A stretch of 64,000 nt of DNA, taken from the NCBI GenBank assembly GCA_964035545.1, contig OZ037771.1, positions 1,924,001 to 1,988,000 on the forward strand. The letters are read 5' to 3'. The position numbers and the translations under genes are program-made. Positions 13,321-25,600 of the stretch are shown piece by piece (within the stretch, counting starts at the first letter, position 1; each line of letters starts with the position of its first letter). Under the pieces are notes generated by a model, which was not told where the DNA came from, made no database searches, and saw only the letters and a program-made list of their open reading frames with translations. The DNA is from Bugula neritina. Lineage: Eukaryota > Bryozoa > Gymnolaemata > Cheilostomatida > Bugulidae.

Positions 13321-16300
13321 TTACCGCTCTTTCTTCTTCACTGGCCGCTTACTGTGGTTTTTCTGCACTATTTCTGAAACTTTTGGTTTGTGAGTGTCCA
13401 AAATTTTAAATAATGACTGTTTCGCGTCCCAGAGTTGATCTTTGGTTAAACTGCACCTCTGCTTGTTAGCCTACAAATATCAAACCAGTAACAATGCAAA
13501 CTCTCAGCCAAAAACCATGGCTCAATTTATTTAACAAATATCAAACGAACTTTAAACAAAACTTTTCAAAACTATAATACCACGATTATTTGTACCCGAC
13601 TGCGTATAAGCCAACAAGTTGAACTACAAAGCATATACGATACAGAATACACGCATATCAAATCGGTGGTTTACATGTACAAGCAGCTCTCCGCCACCAT
13701 GACGTGATCTTACCTGTGCCAGCTCATACAGCTTGAAGAGCTCAGGGTGCTTGTCCTTTGGTTTGCTAGGTAAACACTTTGCTAACTTCCCCATTCTGTC
13801 ACACAACACTTGCTCAGTTTCAATCTGAGTAGCATAGAAATAACACAATATGAAATTTAACAAGTATATATGTAACGCTTACAAAAAGTAGAAAGTAGTA
13901 GAAATAGATATACAGTGTGTTATACATACACTAGAACTATACACAGTGTGTTATACATACAGTAGAACTATATACAATATATACAAATATTTCTCACCAG
14001 CTCCTGAAACTGTGACGAGAGATGATAGAATTTCCAGCCATTAATTTTCTGCTGGATACCTTTTTGATTGGATAACTCACTGACTACCGGCCGCCTTTCC
14101 TCTACCAGACACAAACAGATGTGACAATTTAGTGAAATACTAGAATACGCAAACCAAATTACACAAATAGTAATAGTGTATAATCTAGTATTATTGTTCC
14201 ATGTGATTCATATAAAATATACACTCGGCACTCATCATTTAACAGAATAATCACCTTTCAACTTGAAATCTGAAGACCGCTGAAAATGGTTGTAGCGGGG
14301 GTTCCAGTGTTTAGAGTAGGGCAGTGAGTTCATGAGGGAGGCGGGGTTACGCTCCCGCATTTTCACCCACCTGACTCCAGACCGATCCAAGAATCCTACA
14401 ACAAGGTCACTCGGTTATACTACAAGTAATTCCAGTGATAAAGACATTTGAGAAGTGGTAAAGAAACGTTTAAAACTCACGGGAAGAGCGAGTAGTATGC
14501 TACACATTGACAACATTTTAGTCCGAGATTATAACACACTGAAACAAACTGAGCAATTATGCCCTGCGTTGACACGACGTAATTATACCAACCATCCGCC
14601 TCCGTGAGTTTGAAATCTTTCTCAAATTCCATCTTGCAGGCATCAGCAATAGGAGACGCGGGCCTGGCTGTCTTTGTTTCCGTTTCTTCTTCTGTGGAGC
14701 TGTCGTGTCGGTCTTTCAACTCGGCTGCCGTATTCCTGTGTTTCGGGTGAAGTAAAATGTAAAACATTCAGACCAGCAAATTAGAATCCCAGCAGAGAAA
14801 CATGTCACCACAAAATACAACGGAGCAGAGTTAGCCAGCAGTAGAATGAACTTGCTTAGAGTTTATACAGCTCGTCACAAAACACTCCACAGTAATAGCA
14901 CCCTGGTACACAGTAATAGCACCCTGGTACACAGTAATAGCACCCTGGTACACAGTAATAGCACCCTGGTACACAGTAATAGCACCATGGTACACAGTAT
15001 CGATTAATCAACAGGGTTGTCAACTCACAGCAACTGTTTTCTTGGTTTCTTCCGCGGAGACGGCTGGACTTCCGCCTCGCCATTCTCAACGGCTTCCGGT
15101 GGTTCGTGTTTTACTCCGCTCTGATTGGGCGACTCTGAGCTCATAGCTGTGTCTGTGGATGACTGACTGCCCGTGTCTTTATCAACCAACCTACAACGTC
15201 ACACACAACTGTATATACCACAACGTCACACACAACTGTATATACCACAACGTCACACACAACTGTATATACCACAACGTCACACACAACTGTATACACT
15301 ACAATGTCACAAACAACTGTATATACCACAATGTCACACACAACTGTATATACCACAACATCACACACAACTGGAAATACCACAACATCACACACAACTG
15401 GAAATACTACGGCACACACAACTGTATATACCACAATGTCACACACAACTGCATATACCACAACATCACACACAACTGGAAATACCACAACATCACACCC
15501 AACTGTAAATACTACGTCCCCGCTACCTCTGCCACTGCACTGATGTAGACCATGTGTCTAGCCCCAACTATTTGGTTAATCCTCATCACAGTTCTGAGGT
15601 TAGGCAGTAAAGTGATGGCACAGCAATGCTATTTCAAGTATACAACCCAAACTGGTTTGATAAAAAAGGACTCAATTGTTGGAAGAGTTGATCCAAGCTG
15701 CGAGATTAGGAGACTCACGTATTGCAGGTCAGATACTGGCTGGCTGGCTGGGAGAAGAGTGGCTTGTCGCTGGCACTTGGTCTGTCCATAGACTGAGAAA
15801 TCTTCTTCACGACGACAGCAGCATGACTACAACGGCAAACACTCACATGCAGGACACATGAGAGCCAACACTGAGTTGTCTTCTCTTGTAGATGCATATA
15901 AAAAGAAGATAACTTCTTACAAGTATTTTACTCGCACTCTAGTACATTGCCATGTAATTGTAATTAATTACATTGACTTTAAACTGTAATTATAATTACA
16001 ATTGGAACTGACAAATTTTTATGTAATTATAATTAATTACACTAATATGCTGCTCTTTAATGCAATTGTAGGCTTACCTGCAAGAAAGAGCTTTGCTCTG
16101 TCAACATTCCAGGTAAATACAGGTGACATAGTGAGACTATATAACATAACTACATAGGAAGTAGAACTGCTAACCTGTCGTGTGGCCTTTTTCTAAGAAT
16201 ACTCGGAGAAGGGCCGGCACGAGGCATGTTTATGCCGTAAGGATTCATATCGTGCGAGTTATCACCTCCTGGCGATGGCCCGGTGAGATTTGTCTTTGAT

Positions 16301-19300
16301 GTTGAGGAAGAGGAGATGATAGCCGGCATAGAAACTGAAACCGCGTTGAGATATTATTAGCACTTAGACAATGAACAGCATCTTCAGTGCAAACTAGCGA
16401 GCCTTATAAAGTCAAGGACACATATATGAAGATTGAAAGAGGGGCAGGAGTAGGAAATCGAGCAAGAAAAAAAAAGAGCTCAAGATTTTCAGCACTTTGC
16501 AAAGAGTAAAGATGTTGATTGCTACATTAAATCATTGGTTGGAAAGGCAAGACTGAAATGAATTTGTTACTTACAGTTGTGAGCTTTGAACAACCCGGGA
16601 GGCTCATCCAAGTGGTTTAGGGTGGTCGGATGAAACTTGCTTGAAGGAGTAATAGCTGTTGATGTAACTGTGGGTATGAAGTTTGCTTTGCTATCTGCCG
16701 TGCTGTGAAGAGACATTCCCAGGCGACTGTAAAACATATCAATACAACCATTACTTCTTCTTATAGCCATAAACTATAACACAACGAAAATGCCTGCATA
16801 CATGCGTCACTACACACACATATAATTCCACTGTCAAAGTGAAAAAATTATTTGATAAAAAATAAAATACAGTAATGTATGGCTAAGTCAATTATTTGTT
16901 CGCACAGATGAAAGTATTGCAGAAATTAATAGAGTAAGTGTCCACTAAATATATTTCAATCATGACAAGCTACACAATCTACTGAATCGTACAAATGTGC
17001 TACCTCGGCATCGAGCCCACGTCAGGATAACTCTTTTTGATGTGTGCCGCGTGCAGTTGGTCAGATCTGATGTAGTCGTGCTGCCCCGAGGGGGCGGCTG
17101 ACCGAACTGCCTTCTTATATGGCGGGTTCGCAGCAATAATCCGACTTTCGGGATATGGCCCTGACAAGATAGCAGTAGAAAATCACATGCTGTAGCAGCA
17201 CTTGGCAGCAAGATAAATGTATGAGAATTGTGGGCCCTATAGCAATGGGTTAGTAAGACAATTTAAATTATTGAATTGAAATAAATTCTTGAAGTTGAAT
17301 TAAAGCTTTGAAATTACAAAATATAAAAATATAAAATATGGTTTTATTAAAAAGATTGTTTTACTTTATCAAATAAGAAAATTACTTTTGAACCAAGTAT
17401 GAGATAGCAACAAGACTTTAAAACTCTCAGCTTTTAGCAAATGTTAATTACAATTAACAGTATCTAAACAAACCGGCCAAAAGGACAGTTTTAAGAATAG
17501 TGGGCCTTGAGCACCTGACCGCCGTTACACCTTACAATTATTCTGTTGATGTGTAATTTCTTTGGCACGACAAGACAGAGGCAAACAGCAGAAAGTTTGA
17601 ACCAACCTGTAGATTTACTTTGAGATATGACCAGTCTCGGTAGTGTGGACTGACCGCTACCAATGGACACGGTAGTGGCTGTGACTGCGTGTCCAGGATG
17701 TGTCACTTGGTTGCCATGGAGACCAGCCGAAAAGTGAGTATTGGTGATGAGACGGTCGTTGTTTGCAGGAGCATTCGTTACGGTGTTTCTGGGCTGATGA
17801 ATTGTAATCTGCACTGTGGTTGGGTTCTGCGCCTGGTGCGCCCTGCGACAGAAAACCCAAGATCTGAGACAGAGACTAAAAACTGACAGCTTTGACAGTT
17901 GCTTTCACAAACAGTTTGAAAGTAACATCTGTGTAGCCAGCCAATGGGTGCAAAAGCTTGAATAGTAAATACAATTCCCTCAGATTATGGAATTGTCCCC
18001 ACTACATAAAATTATTACTTCACAAACTAAAAGTAAATTATCCTACAATCACAAACAACTCACAAGTTCACTTGGTTCCTGTATTGTGAATGGACAGCTG
18101 GTCTTACTGGCGGTGTAACGGATCGTATGATTGGCTGCTGGTGTGGCAGACGGCTACTGGGAGCTGACTGTATAACGGCGGTACGGGCACCTATTGACGG
18201 GAGAGAGGCTGGCCGATGTGTTATGTGCTGCTTCACGGCACCGCCACTAGCCGCTATGGTTTTACTGTTTGGTGTTGCCATGACTACAAGTTAAATTCAG
18301 TAAAGTAAGCAGTGAATTTGATGCTATAAACTAAGGAAAGAAAATGGACTACTGTTTTGAAACTCCCTGAAACTAAAACTAAACATCTAAGGAAGATCCA
18401 CCACTCATAGACATCATTTGCACACTAAAATCACCAGCTACACTAGTTATTGCTGAATTCTCATATCAATACTAAACAGTGTTGCTCACCTCTGGGCCCA
18501 GCAGCGAGTGCAGGATTGGCAGGAGGTGGTGTGTTGGTCACCAGGCGGACATCTCCGCTGGCGTTGATGATAGATGCCATTCTGGGTGCCAAACCTTGTC
18601 CAGCATTCAGAGTAGCAACCGGGACTAGAAATGAGTAGAACGTTTTATGGAACACAGATCACAAATAGCAGTTTATCATCACACGGCGACAGTTTTACAT
18701 TAAACTTTGTTAACTATGGTTCTAAAATGCTAAACTGACACCCCAATTGGGTAACATTATCAAATTTCCCTTCTTCAAGGTAAAGAATTCTTGCTAGTTG
18801 GATACGCGAGTAAACAGAGGCTGTGAATCATACCTGAATTACTAAGAAACTTGCCATACCTGGAATATTTAGCTGAGCGGCAGCAGCAGCCTGGTTGCTT
18901 AGCAACTGTTGAGTGGTGACTGAGGAGTTTAAAGTCTCGGCAATGGTGGCTGGAGTAGAGTTTCCAGCAGCTGGAGATAGCATGCGCTGTTGATCATTTC
19001 CCATGATGGAATCTGCGGGTTTACCACTTGTAACTGCAATACAAAACCAGCATACACATGTGTTGCGTAGCTTACGAATTGGCCAGAAAAATCATAACTT
19101 GAGCAGCAGTTAAGGAAGAAAGAGAACGGGTGGTGTGGCACACAAACCGTTGAGAATCTTTTTCTGGGCTGGAATAGCCGCTTTGAGTGTTGGGATTTCT
19201 TTGTTAGCCTTTCGAATGGTCACACTCTCGAGTGCGGGCTGCTTTCTCGGGGGTTCCCCTCGCTGTGAGTCTTCATGCACAGCACCAACGGGTGCCTTCT

Positions 19301-19725
19301 GCAAATTTTTGAGCTGTAAAACGGCCGTAGAAGTTCCAGGCTGTAAAATAGAACTCTAAAATAATTATAAAATTCCAAAAAATAATAACTTCTTGGTATA
19401 TTTTACTTTCACCATATTACAACTATATTGTCATAGCAAACATAGCATTTATACTATAATTTAATTAATTTTATAATTTTATTTGCAAGTAACCAAACTA
19501 GCTTACGTTAGTTTTTAGCTTTCCAGCAAGTTGCTGATCACGAGCAGATTTGGATAGAGGTTGAATTCGCTTTTGCTGCTGGGCAACAGGAAGTGGAGCT
19601 CTCTGCTCCGTCTGCGGTTTTATCAGCAGATTACTCGCAATGATTGGTTTAGCCACAGAAATAGAGTTGCCTACTTGCACAGCTGTTGGTTTAACTGTGT
19701 AAGTATTTGCTTCAAAACTAGACAT
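13321..19725 (-). CDS. SAP130: SAP130 homologue, Sin3-HDAC corepressor complex subunit
   Basis: Sixteen coding exons join without a frame break to 854 aa: 19507-19725 (ATG), 19148-19340, 18860-19033, 18490-18624, 18064-18283, 17607-17842, 17004-17160, 16575-16726, 16175-16334, 15719-15826, 15029-15190, 14593-14735, 14255-14395, 13998-14101, 13714-13824 and 13321-13470 (TAA). The human protein is 1048 aa. The N-terminal two thirds are low-complexity, rich in Pro, Ala, Ser, Thr and Gln, as in the family. Diagnostic blocks are GPSPSILRKRP, SPRKKPRKQ, YNHFQRSSDFKLK, ELSNQKGIQQKINGWKFYHL and the C-terminal coiled-coil KQRCSLTKDQLWDAKQSLFK ending in a basic tail. SAP130 is known to help assemble the Sin3A histone-deacetylase complex in the nucleus. 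A possible 5' UTR exon begins near 19754 (TTTTAG acceptor). Confidence 0.93.
14880..15003. repeat. 21-bp minisatellite in a SAP130 intron
   Basis: CACAGTAATAGCACC(C/A)TGGTA is repeated about five and a half times. It starts roughly 25 bp beyond the donor of the exon that ends at 15029. Confidence 0.95.
15191..15513. repeat. 27-bp minisatellite abutting a SAP130 splice acceptor
   Basis: Units of about 27 bp built on CACACAACTGTATATACC, about 12 degenerate copies. The array begins directly at the intron side of the exon starting at 15190; the real acceptor (GACGTTGTAG on the minus strand) is a variant of the unit sequence GACGTTGTGG. Long open frames across this array on both strands are repeat artefacts. 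Confidence 0.93.
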
Positions 19726-19759
19726 TGTGCATGATGCTCCGGTTTCTAACAGCTCTAAA

Positions 19760-22670
19760 ATGCGCAGCATACAAGAGAGTTGATATCTTGATTATAAAAA
19801 CCTTAAAAGGCGGATATTACTGCATTAAATTAAATTTGGTGTTGTCATAAAGCATACATTTAGGTTTTACACCCAAACTCCAACAAGTAAAGTTACAGTC
19901 ATATCCATAAGACACATAAGTACCCTTTATTGAATAATTGGCAGTCAGTAACAAAATCAGAGCTACTAAAAACTAACCCTAAATTCAATTATAACATAAA
20001 CGAAAATAACATACCAGTAATAGGTGACCAAACTGTATTCTTTCTGAATATTAATTTCAATTACTTATATGATATAGTTATACGATAGCACACAGTTAGT
20101 ATTAGTAGAACTATTTGTAATAATTTGCACTATTAACCCAGCATAAAAATTACAGCAAAAACGTCATTATCAGATTCAACATTAGCATGAGTATGACTTT
20201 TAGCATCGTAATCATATCATCACAGAAACAATGCAGGGGTGGGGGGGTATCAGTAAAAATTCTAAACCCTTAATTTTGGGTACCTGGCCCATAGTTCTTG
20301 CGGCTACTAGTAGTATTACTTGACTCCTACTTCAACTTGTATGAAAATTTGATGCTTTGTACAGTGTAACACCAACAGTGATTGAGTGCTTACATTCTGA
20401 TTCCATACTGATTACAAAAATAAATATAAAAATATATAGCCGTTATACTTATTCATTGTCAATATTAAAAATTAAAATAAGATGATTCGAAAATATAGTC
20501 ACATATACTAGCAGTGGGCTAATATTGAAAAATTAATAGCCATTGTCAGTATGAGTATCATAGTGTAACTATAATATTAATAGTAATACTAATACTGTAA
20601 TAGTAATACTAATAGTGAAATTGAAATTGAGAAAAAAAGAATTTCAACAAAGCCAAAGCTTAAAAGTAAAGGTAAAACTTGAAGGTAATATTCATTGTAA
20701 CACTATAGAGTAAAACTACAAGTAAAACTAAATGGTAAATATAAAACTTCTGGTAAAAATAAGTAAGTAAAACTAAAATAATCAAATTGAAATTCAAATT
20801 GGAACTTAAAATCTTAGTTCAGCTGAAGCTAGTGAAACTTCAACTATAATGTTAATTTGCCATCATTATGAACTAAAACTAGAAGTAAATATTTATAATT
20901 TTAGCTCAACTTAAGATCAAGAATAAGTTTATTTTTAAATATAAGTTAAACTTAAAGTTAACCGTTTGATTTTGAGTTTGACTTTGATTTCACGTTCAAG
21001 TTCAACTTCAAGTAGCCTTAGGACTTGGGGGGCTAGGCAGGAGTCAGATATTTAACTAACAAGTAAAGAACAAGTTTTAGAACCCTACCTTTATTATAAC
21101 CAATTCATGCAATCTTCAACCGGTTAAATTTGCAATAGCTTTCCACTAGTAGGATATTCGTGCCAGGTGCCTTGAAACGTTTCTTAGCAAATTGCCACAA
21201 GTGACAAGCTTCAATTTTTGACCCACTTCAAGTTTGCACGATACACCCAACATGCAAATTGTTTTCCGGCGTATCAAAGTGTCAGAAAATATTCAGAATT
21301 CATTTTTTATGACAAAATTAACACAAAAACATATACTTATCATTTTGTTTTGTAACAATAATTGCATTAATCAAATATATTGCGCTTTGTTTTGGTTTTT
21401 TAAATGTTTTTCCAAAAATTCGATTCTGGATGTCCTGCTATACAATTTTGTTCCCGCGGGTGTAGCGCCATCTAGTTGTTGCGCTTGCCTATGAATGTTG
21501 CCATTGAAAATTTATCACTGTTGTGGTTTTTTTTCGAGCTTTTATTTTTGTATTACAGAATTCAATTTGCGAAAACCATGTATTTTGTTTTGTCGGTGGG
21601 TCTTTCTTCAAACATATGTGCATCTTTCAATGAGTTTGGGTAACGTAAAGAAATGTTCTTCATAAGCAAGGTAGGCAACTTCAGCAGCAAACACGTAGTT
21701 TCGCTTTCGTTTTATTTTTGAGTGAGACGGCTTAGTTGCATTGACGTCTTACATGTTTACAATAGCAACCAGTAAGATAGAGGTTTTACTATAAAATAGT
21801 GGAATTGTATTCTCGTGTACTCATGTGAACCGACGTTACTACATTACATATGTTTTTGTTAAATTTTATTTTTATAACATAAAACATTATTTTGTGCCTT
21901 TTAAAGTTACATATTTAAAAAGTGATTCTCGTGACGTCAGTTTACGACACATTTCTAAAAGAACTGGACAATTGATATTTTATGAAAAAGACAGTTTCTA
22001 ATCTAATTTTTAACTTCCACTCATTTTGCATAATTATAATAAATAAATGTTTTAATCAGTCATGGAGAACATCAAAGCACGAATTTCTTCAGCATATATA
22101 GACAACACAGAACCAAAACGTTAACAGGCTACTGCAAATGCCTACCATTTGGAGGCCACATAATGTCATTACTTTATTGTTTTCCCTCATTTTATTGTTT
22201 TGCTCATCACAATTCTTTACATACATTTAAAAGTTGGAAATGGTGTTCAGTCAGTCTGTAATAGCTATGTGAGATTTTGCACTAACTAGTTATTAGTTTA
22301 CTACTTTTATGCAACTGACTAAATGTTGTTTAGCATTTGCATCTATTATAAGTGTGATAAAAACTTGGTTACTTTGCAGTTTTCTCCTTACTGGGGTCAT
22401 ATATTCATTAACAAACAATGTTTACTTTGTTTACCAACAAAAATAATTCAAATTGAACGTTTTCCCACCTATAGAACATAAGTATTATAAGATTTAACTT
22501 GCTATTTCAATTGTATTGACAAATTGTAATAATAGCATTAGCTATTGTTGAGCTTTGCGGTTTTACTTTAGGTATTTAATACTACGGCAATATTTTTCTT
22601 CACTTTTCATTCGCGGTTCCACAGCAGTGAGAAATTACAAATATAAGGTTGGATACCTATAGCATTCACT
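19760..22670. other. Head-to-head intergenic region between SAP130 (-) and the LRR gene (+)
   Basis: The shared upstream region is 2.9 kb and AT-rich. Between about 20560 and 20990 it consists of degenerate simple-sequence words such as AATAGTAATACT and AAAGTAAAACT. The 86-codon frame at 21234-21494 shows no recognisable features. I could not identify a clear TATA box or other core promoter element. Confidence 0.45.
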
Positions 22671-25600
22671 ATGAAGAGTTGCTTAGCATTCGTACTAATA
22701 GTCACAGCTTGTTATACAGTATCCATGGCGCATGGTAACAACAACATCTGTGATGCACTTTCGTTCCCTTACTGCATTAGCAAGGAATTTGATGCCATAC
22801 CTACATTTCAAATACCCTCCAGCAAGAGAAATTCTTCTAATATTTTCCTAGCAAATAACAAAATTACTGTGGTAAGATGTGAATTCATTTTATCTCTTTT
22901 ATCTATTTACTTATATTTAATCTTGTCTCAGCATATATATACATTGATAAGACTAGTAAAACTATTAAACCTAATCTCTCAAATAATGTGTTCACTAAAG
23001 CGCTCAAGAAGTATGCTTGCTTTTCAAGCTCTTTGAGTAAATGTGAGTAATAGCTTGAATTAAGCCGAATTTTTACGCCAGTAATTCCGATACTAAACCT
23101 TTTATCGCTGAGTTGTATAAATGATCAGCATTTTTATTTTAAAAAGAGATGCTATAATTTTTGCTCCTACCTAATTGGCATTTTCTAGCGTAACTTAGTT
23201 GGCCCAAATATAATTTTATAAATATTCGCCAAGGGCCTAAAGCAGATTAATTTTATCTGACTGTTTCATTACAGATTACCAGCCGATCATTTATAAATCT
23301 TGCAGCAGACATAATTACTCTAGATGTCAGTGGCAACAATGTTCATCTAATTGAAAGAGACGCATTTTCTGGCATAAATCATACTCTTGAAGTGTTACTT
23401 CTCCACCATAACCATCTCATCCAGATTCTCCCTCATTTCTTTAGTAATTTAAGAAAGGTTTGTGAATATAGCATACACGTGCTAATCATGCATACAATGA
23501 TTGTTTTTCATTTATTGCTCAATTGTTGATAATAACTATTCAGTATTATAGTTTTTTTATTTATGTTTTAATTTATTTATATCCCCCTGTGTCTGCTGCA
23601 CTGATACATTCAATTAGCTTTTTGATTCACCCAATCAGCTTTCTTATACACCTAATCTGCTGTCAGTTACAATAGCATCAGTACCTTATAGTAGAATGTC
23701 ATTTGGGGGGGGGGGAGGAATTGAGAATACATACGTCTCACATTTGTAATCTATTTGAAGAAACCAATTTTCTGATTCTGTAGTTGAGAGTTTTGGACTT
23801 GAGCTACAATCAACTGGTATCCCTTGACGACGGTCTGGTAGGTCTTAAGTCACTAAATTGGCTGAATTTGGATAGAAACAGGATACAGAGTCTCCCGGAC
23901 TACTTTATTCTAGAAGATGAAAGCTGTACTTCATGCATAGTCACTGGACTAACTGGGGAACTTCAAATCTCTCTCCAGTATAACAGTTTAAGGTGGGTAT
24001 TGAATACCACTAAACTTGAAGTTATCTCTACTTTGTGGAAATTCCCATATTTAGGTTTTGGTTGAAATGGCCATTATGTAAAGTCGTAAGGTCTTATCAA
24101 TAAAAACCTTTTTAGTTGTTAGATAGATTCCAATACATCGTTCGGGTGTTGTTAATTATATATTTATTTTTTTTATATATTATGTAACAGAATGTTTCGT
24201 GATGTAGCCAGGCTTTGCCATTGATCTAAACTGTTAAAGCTAAATATAATATATTGCACTCGAACCAGTGCCTTATTCTGTTATATTTCAGATGCTATTT
24301 AGCAACTTTAAGAGATACTAAATGTAGATGACAGTTTTGTATGGATTGTTTATGCCTAATGACTATCTATGCATGGATTCCTGACTGGATATTTTAGATA
24401 TATACCTATATGCTCAATAGAGAGACTGCAGTTTTCTAATCCCCAGTCTACCATCAAGATAATATCTCTGGCTAACAATGCTCTCTACTGTGACTGCATG
24501 GACGCTGTCTGGGCTGAGGTGCACTTGGCTGAAGAGATCAATGGTACAGGAGCGACTCCTACTAAATGCTTTTTCACTCACCTGCTTGATGTTGGAAACA
24601 TACCTCTCAGGTGATTACATACAGTTGTATTATACTTCATTAAATTGTATTCAATGGTCAGCTTTAGACTTTGTATTAGAGTCACCTCCTCTATTTCTAA
24701 AGCTACTGCATGCAATTCATGATGGAAAATTGTAGGAAAATTAAAGGTCAAACAGGTCAATGTATATGTATTAATTAATGTATATATTAATCTATAAGTA
24801 AGTTCCAAAACATTTATAGAAATCTATTAATGTTATTGTTTTGTCAGTAAGCAAATATTTATACTTGGTTAACTAATCAACATGTTATTTGATCAGCTGC
24901 AATAATATTCCACATTATATGTAGTTAGGCAAATATGTGCAATAGTGTATCATATCAATACATTGCTTAGCACTTTTCTAACGCTCATATCTATTATCTT
25001 GATGTTACAATGTTGGTTTAATAAATTTGAGATTTGGTAATTATTTAGGAAGTATTAGAAAACTGTGATGTTTTTATTTTTACTCTTTAGAATGCAATTA
25101 AGCTTTGTTTCATTGCAGGGATCACATTTTCAAGAGCAAATAATTTATACATGCCTTTCAGCATATAGCTGTTATTAAAGCATGTCATATCTGTCTATAT
25201 GATTGTCATATAAATACGCTACATCCTGTTTCCATGTAGTGATTTCCTGTCCCCGCAGCATGGAATATGTCCTCGTGACCTTGACCACATGGAAATGGTT
25301 TGTAACGGAGCCCACGTGGATATCATCCAACTCCCTTCTGCTCTCACGCCAACGCTGAATTTCTCCGTCCAACAGGGGGCTGCAGACGTTACTCACTACA
25401 ACATAACTTTAAGTAAATGTTATAATTTTTTAATAGTATACAAATCAGGTTGATTCACACTCTAAAACAATTACACTGTCATGATGAATTTTGTGTTGAT
25501 TGTAAACTTTAACAATGCAACAGTAAAAAAGTTGTTCTCAGATATGTTTTGTAGTGTAATTTACTTATTTCTTTTTCTTTATATTTATTTTTGCCTGAAT

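Noticed and set aside
15141-15548. Overlapping frames of 79-129 codons on both strands
   Set aside because: Translations of the 27-bp minisatellite; only the minus-strand exon 15029-15190 next to it is real.
21234-21494. 86-codon plus-strand frame between SAP130 and the LRR gene
   Set aside because: AT-rich, no features, and no splice signals linking it to the LRR gene.
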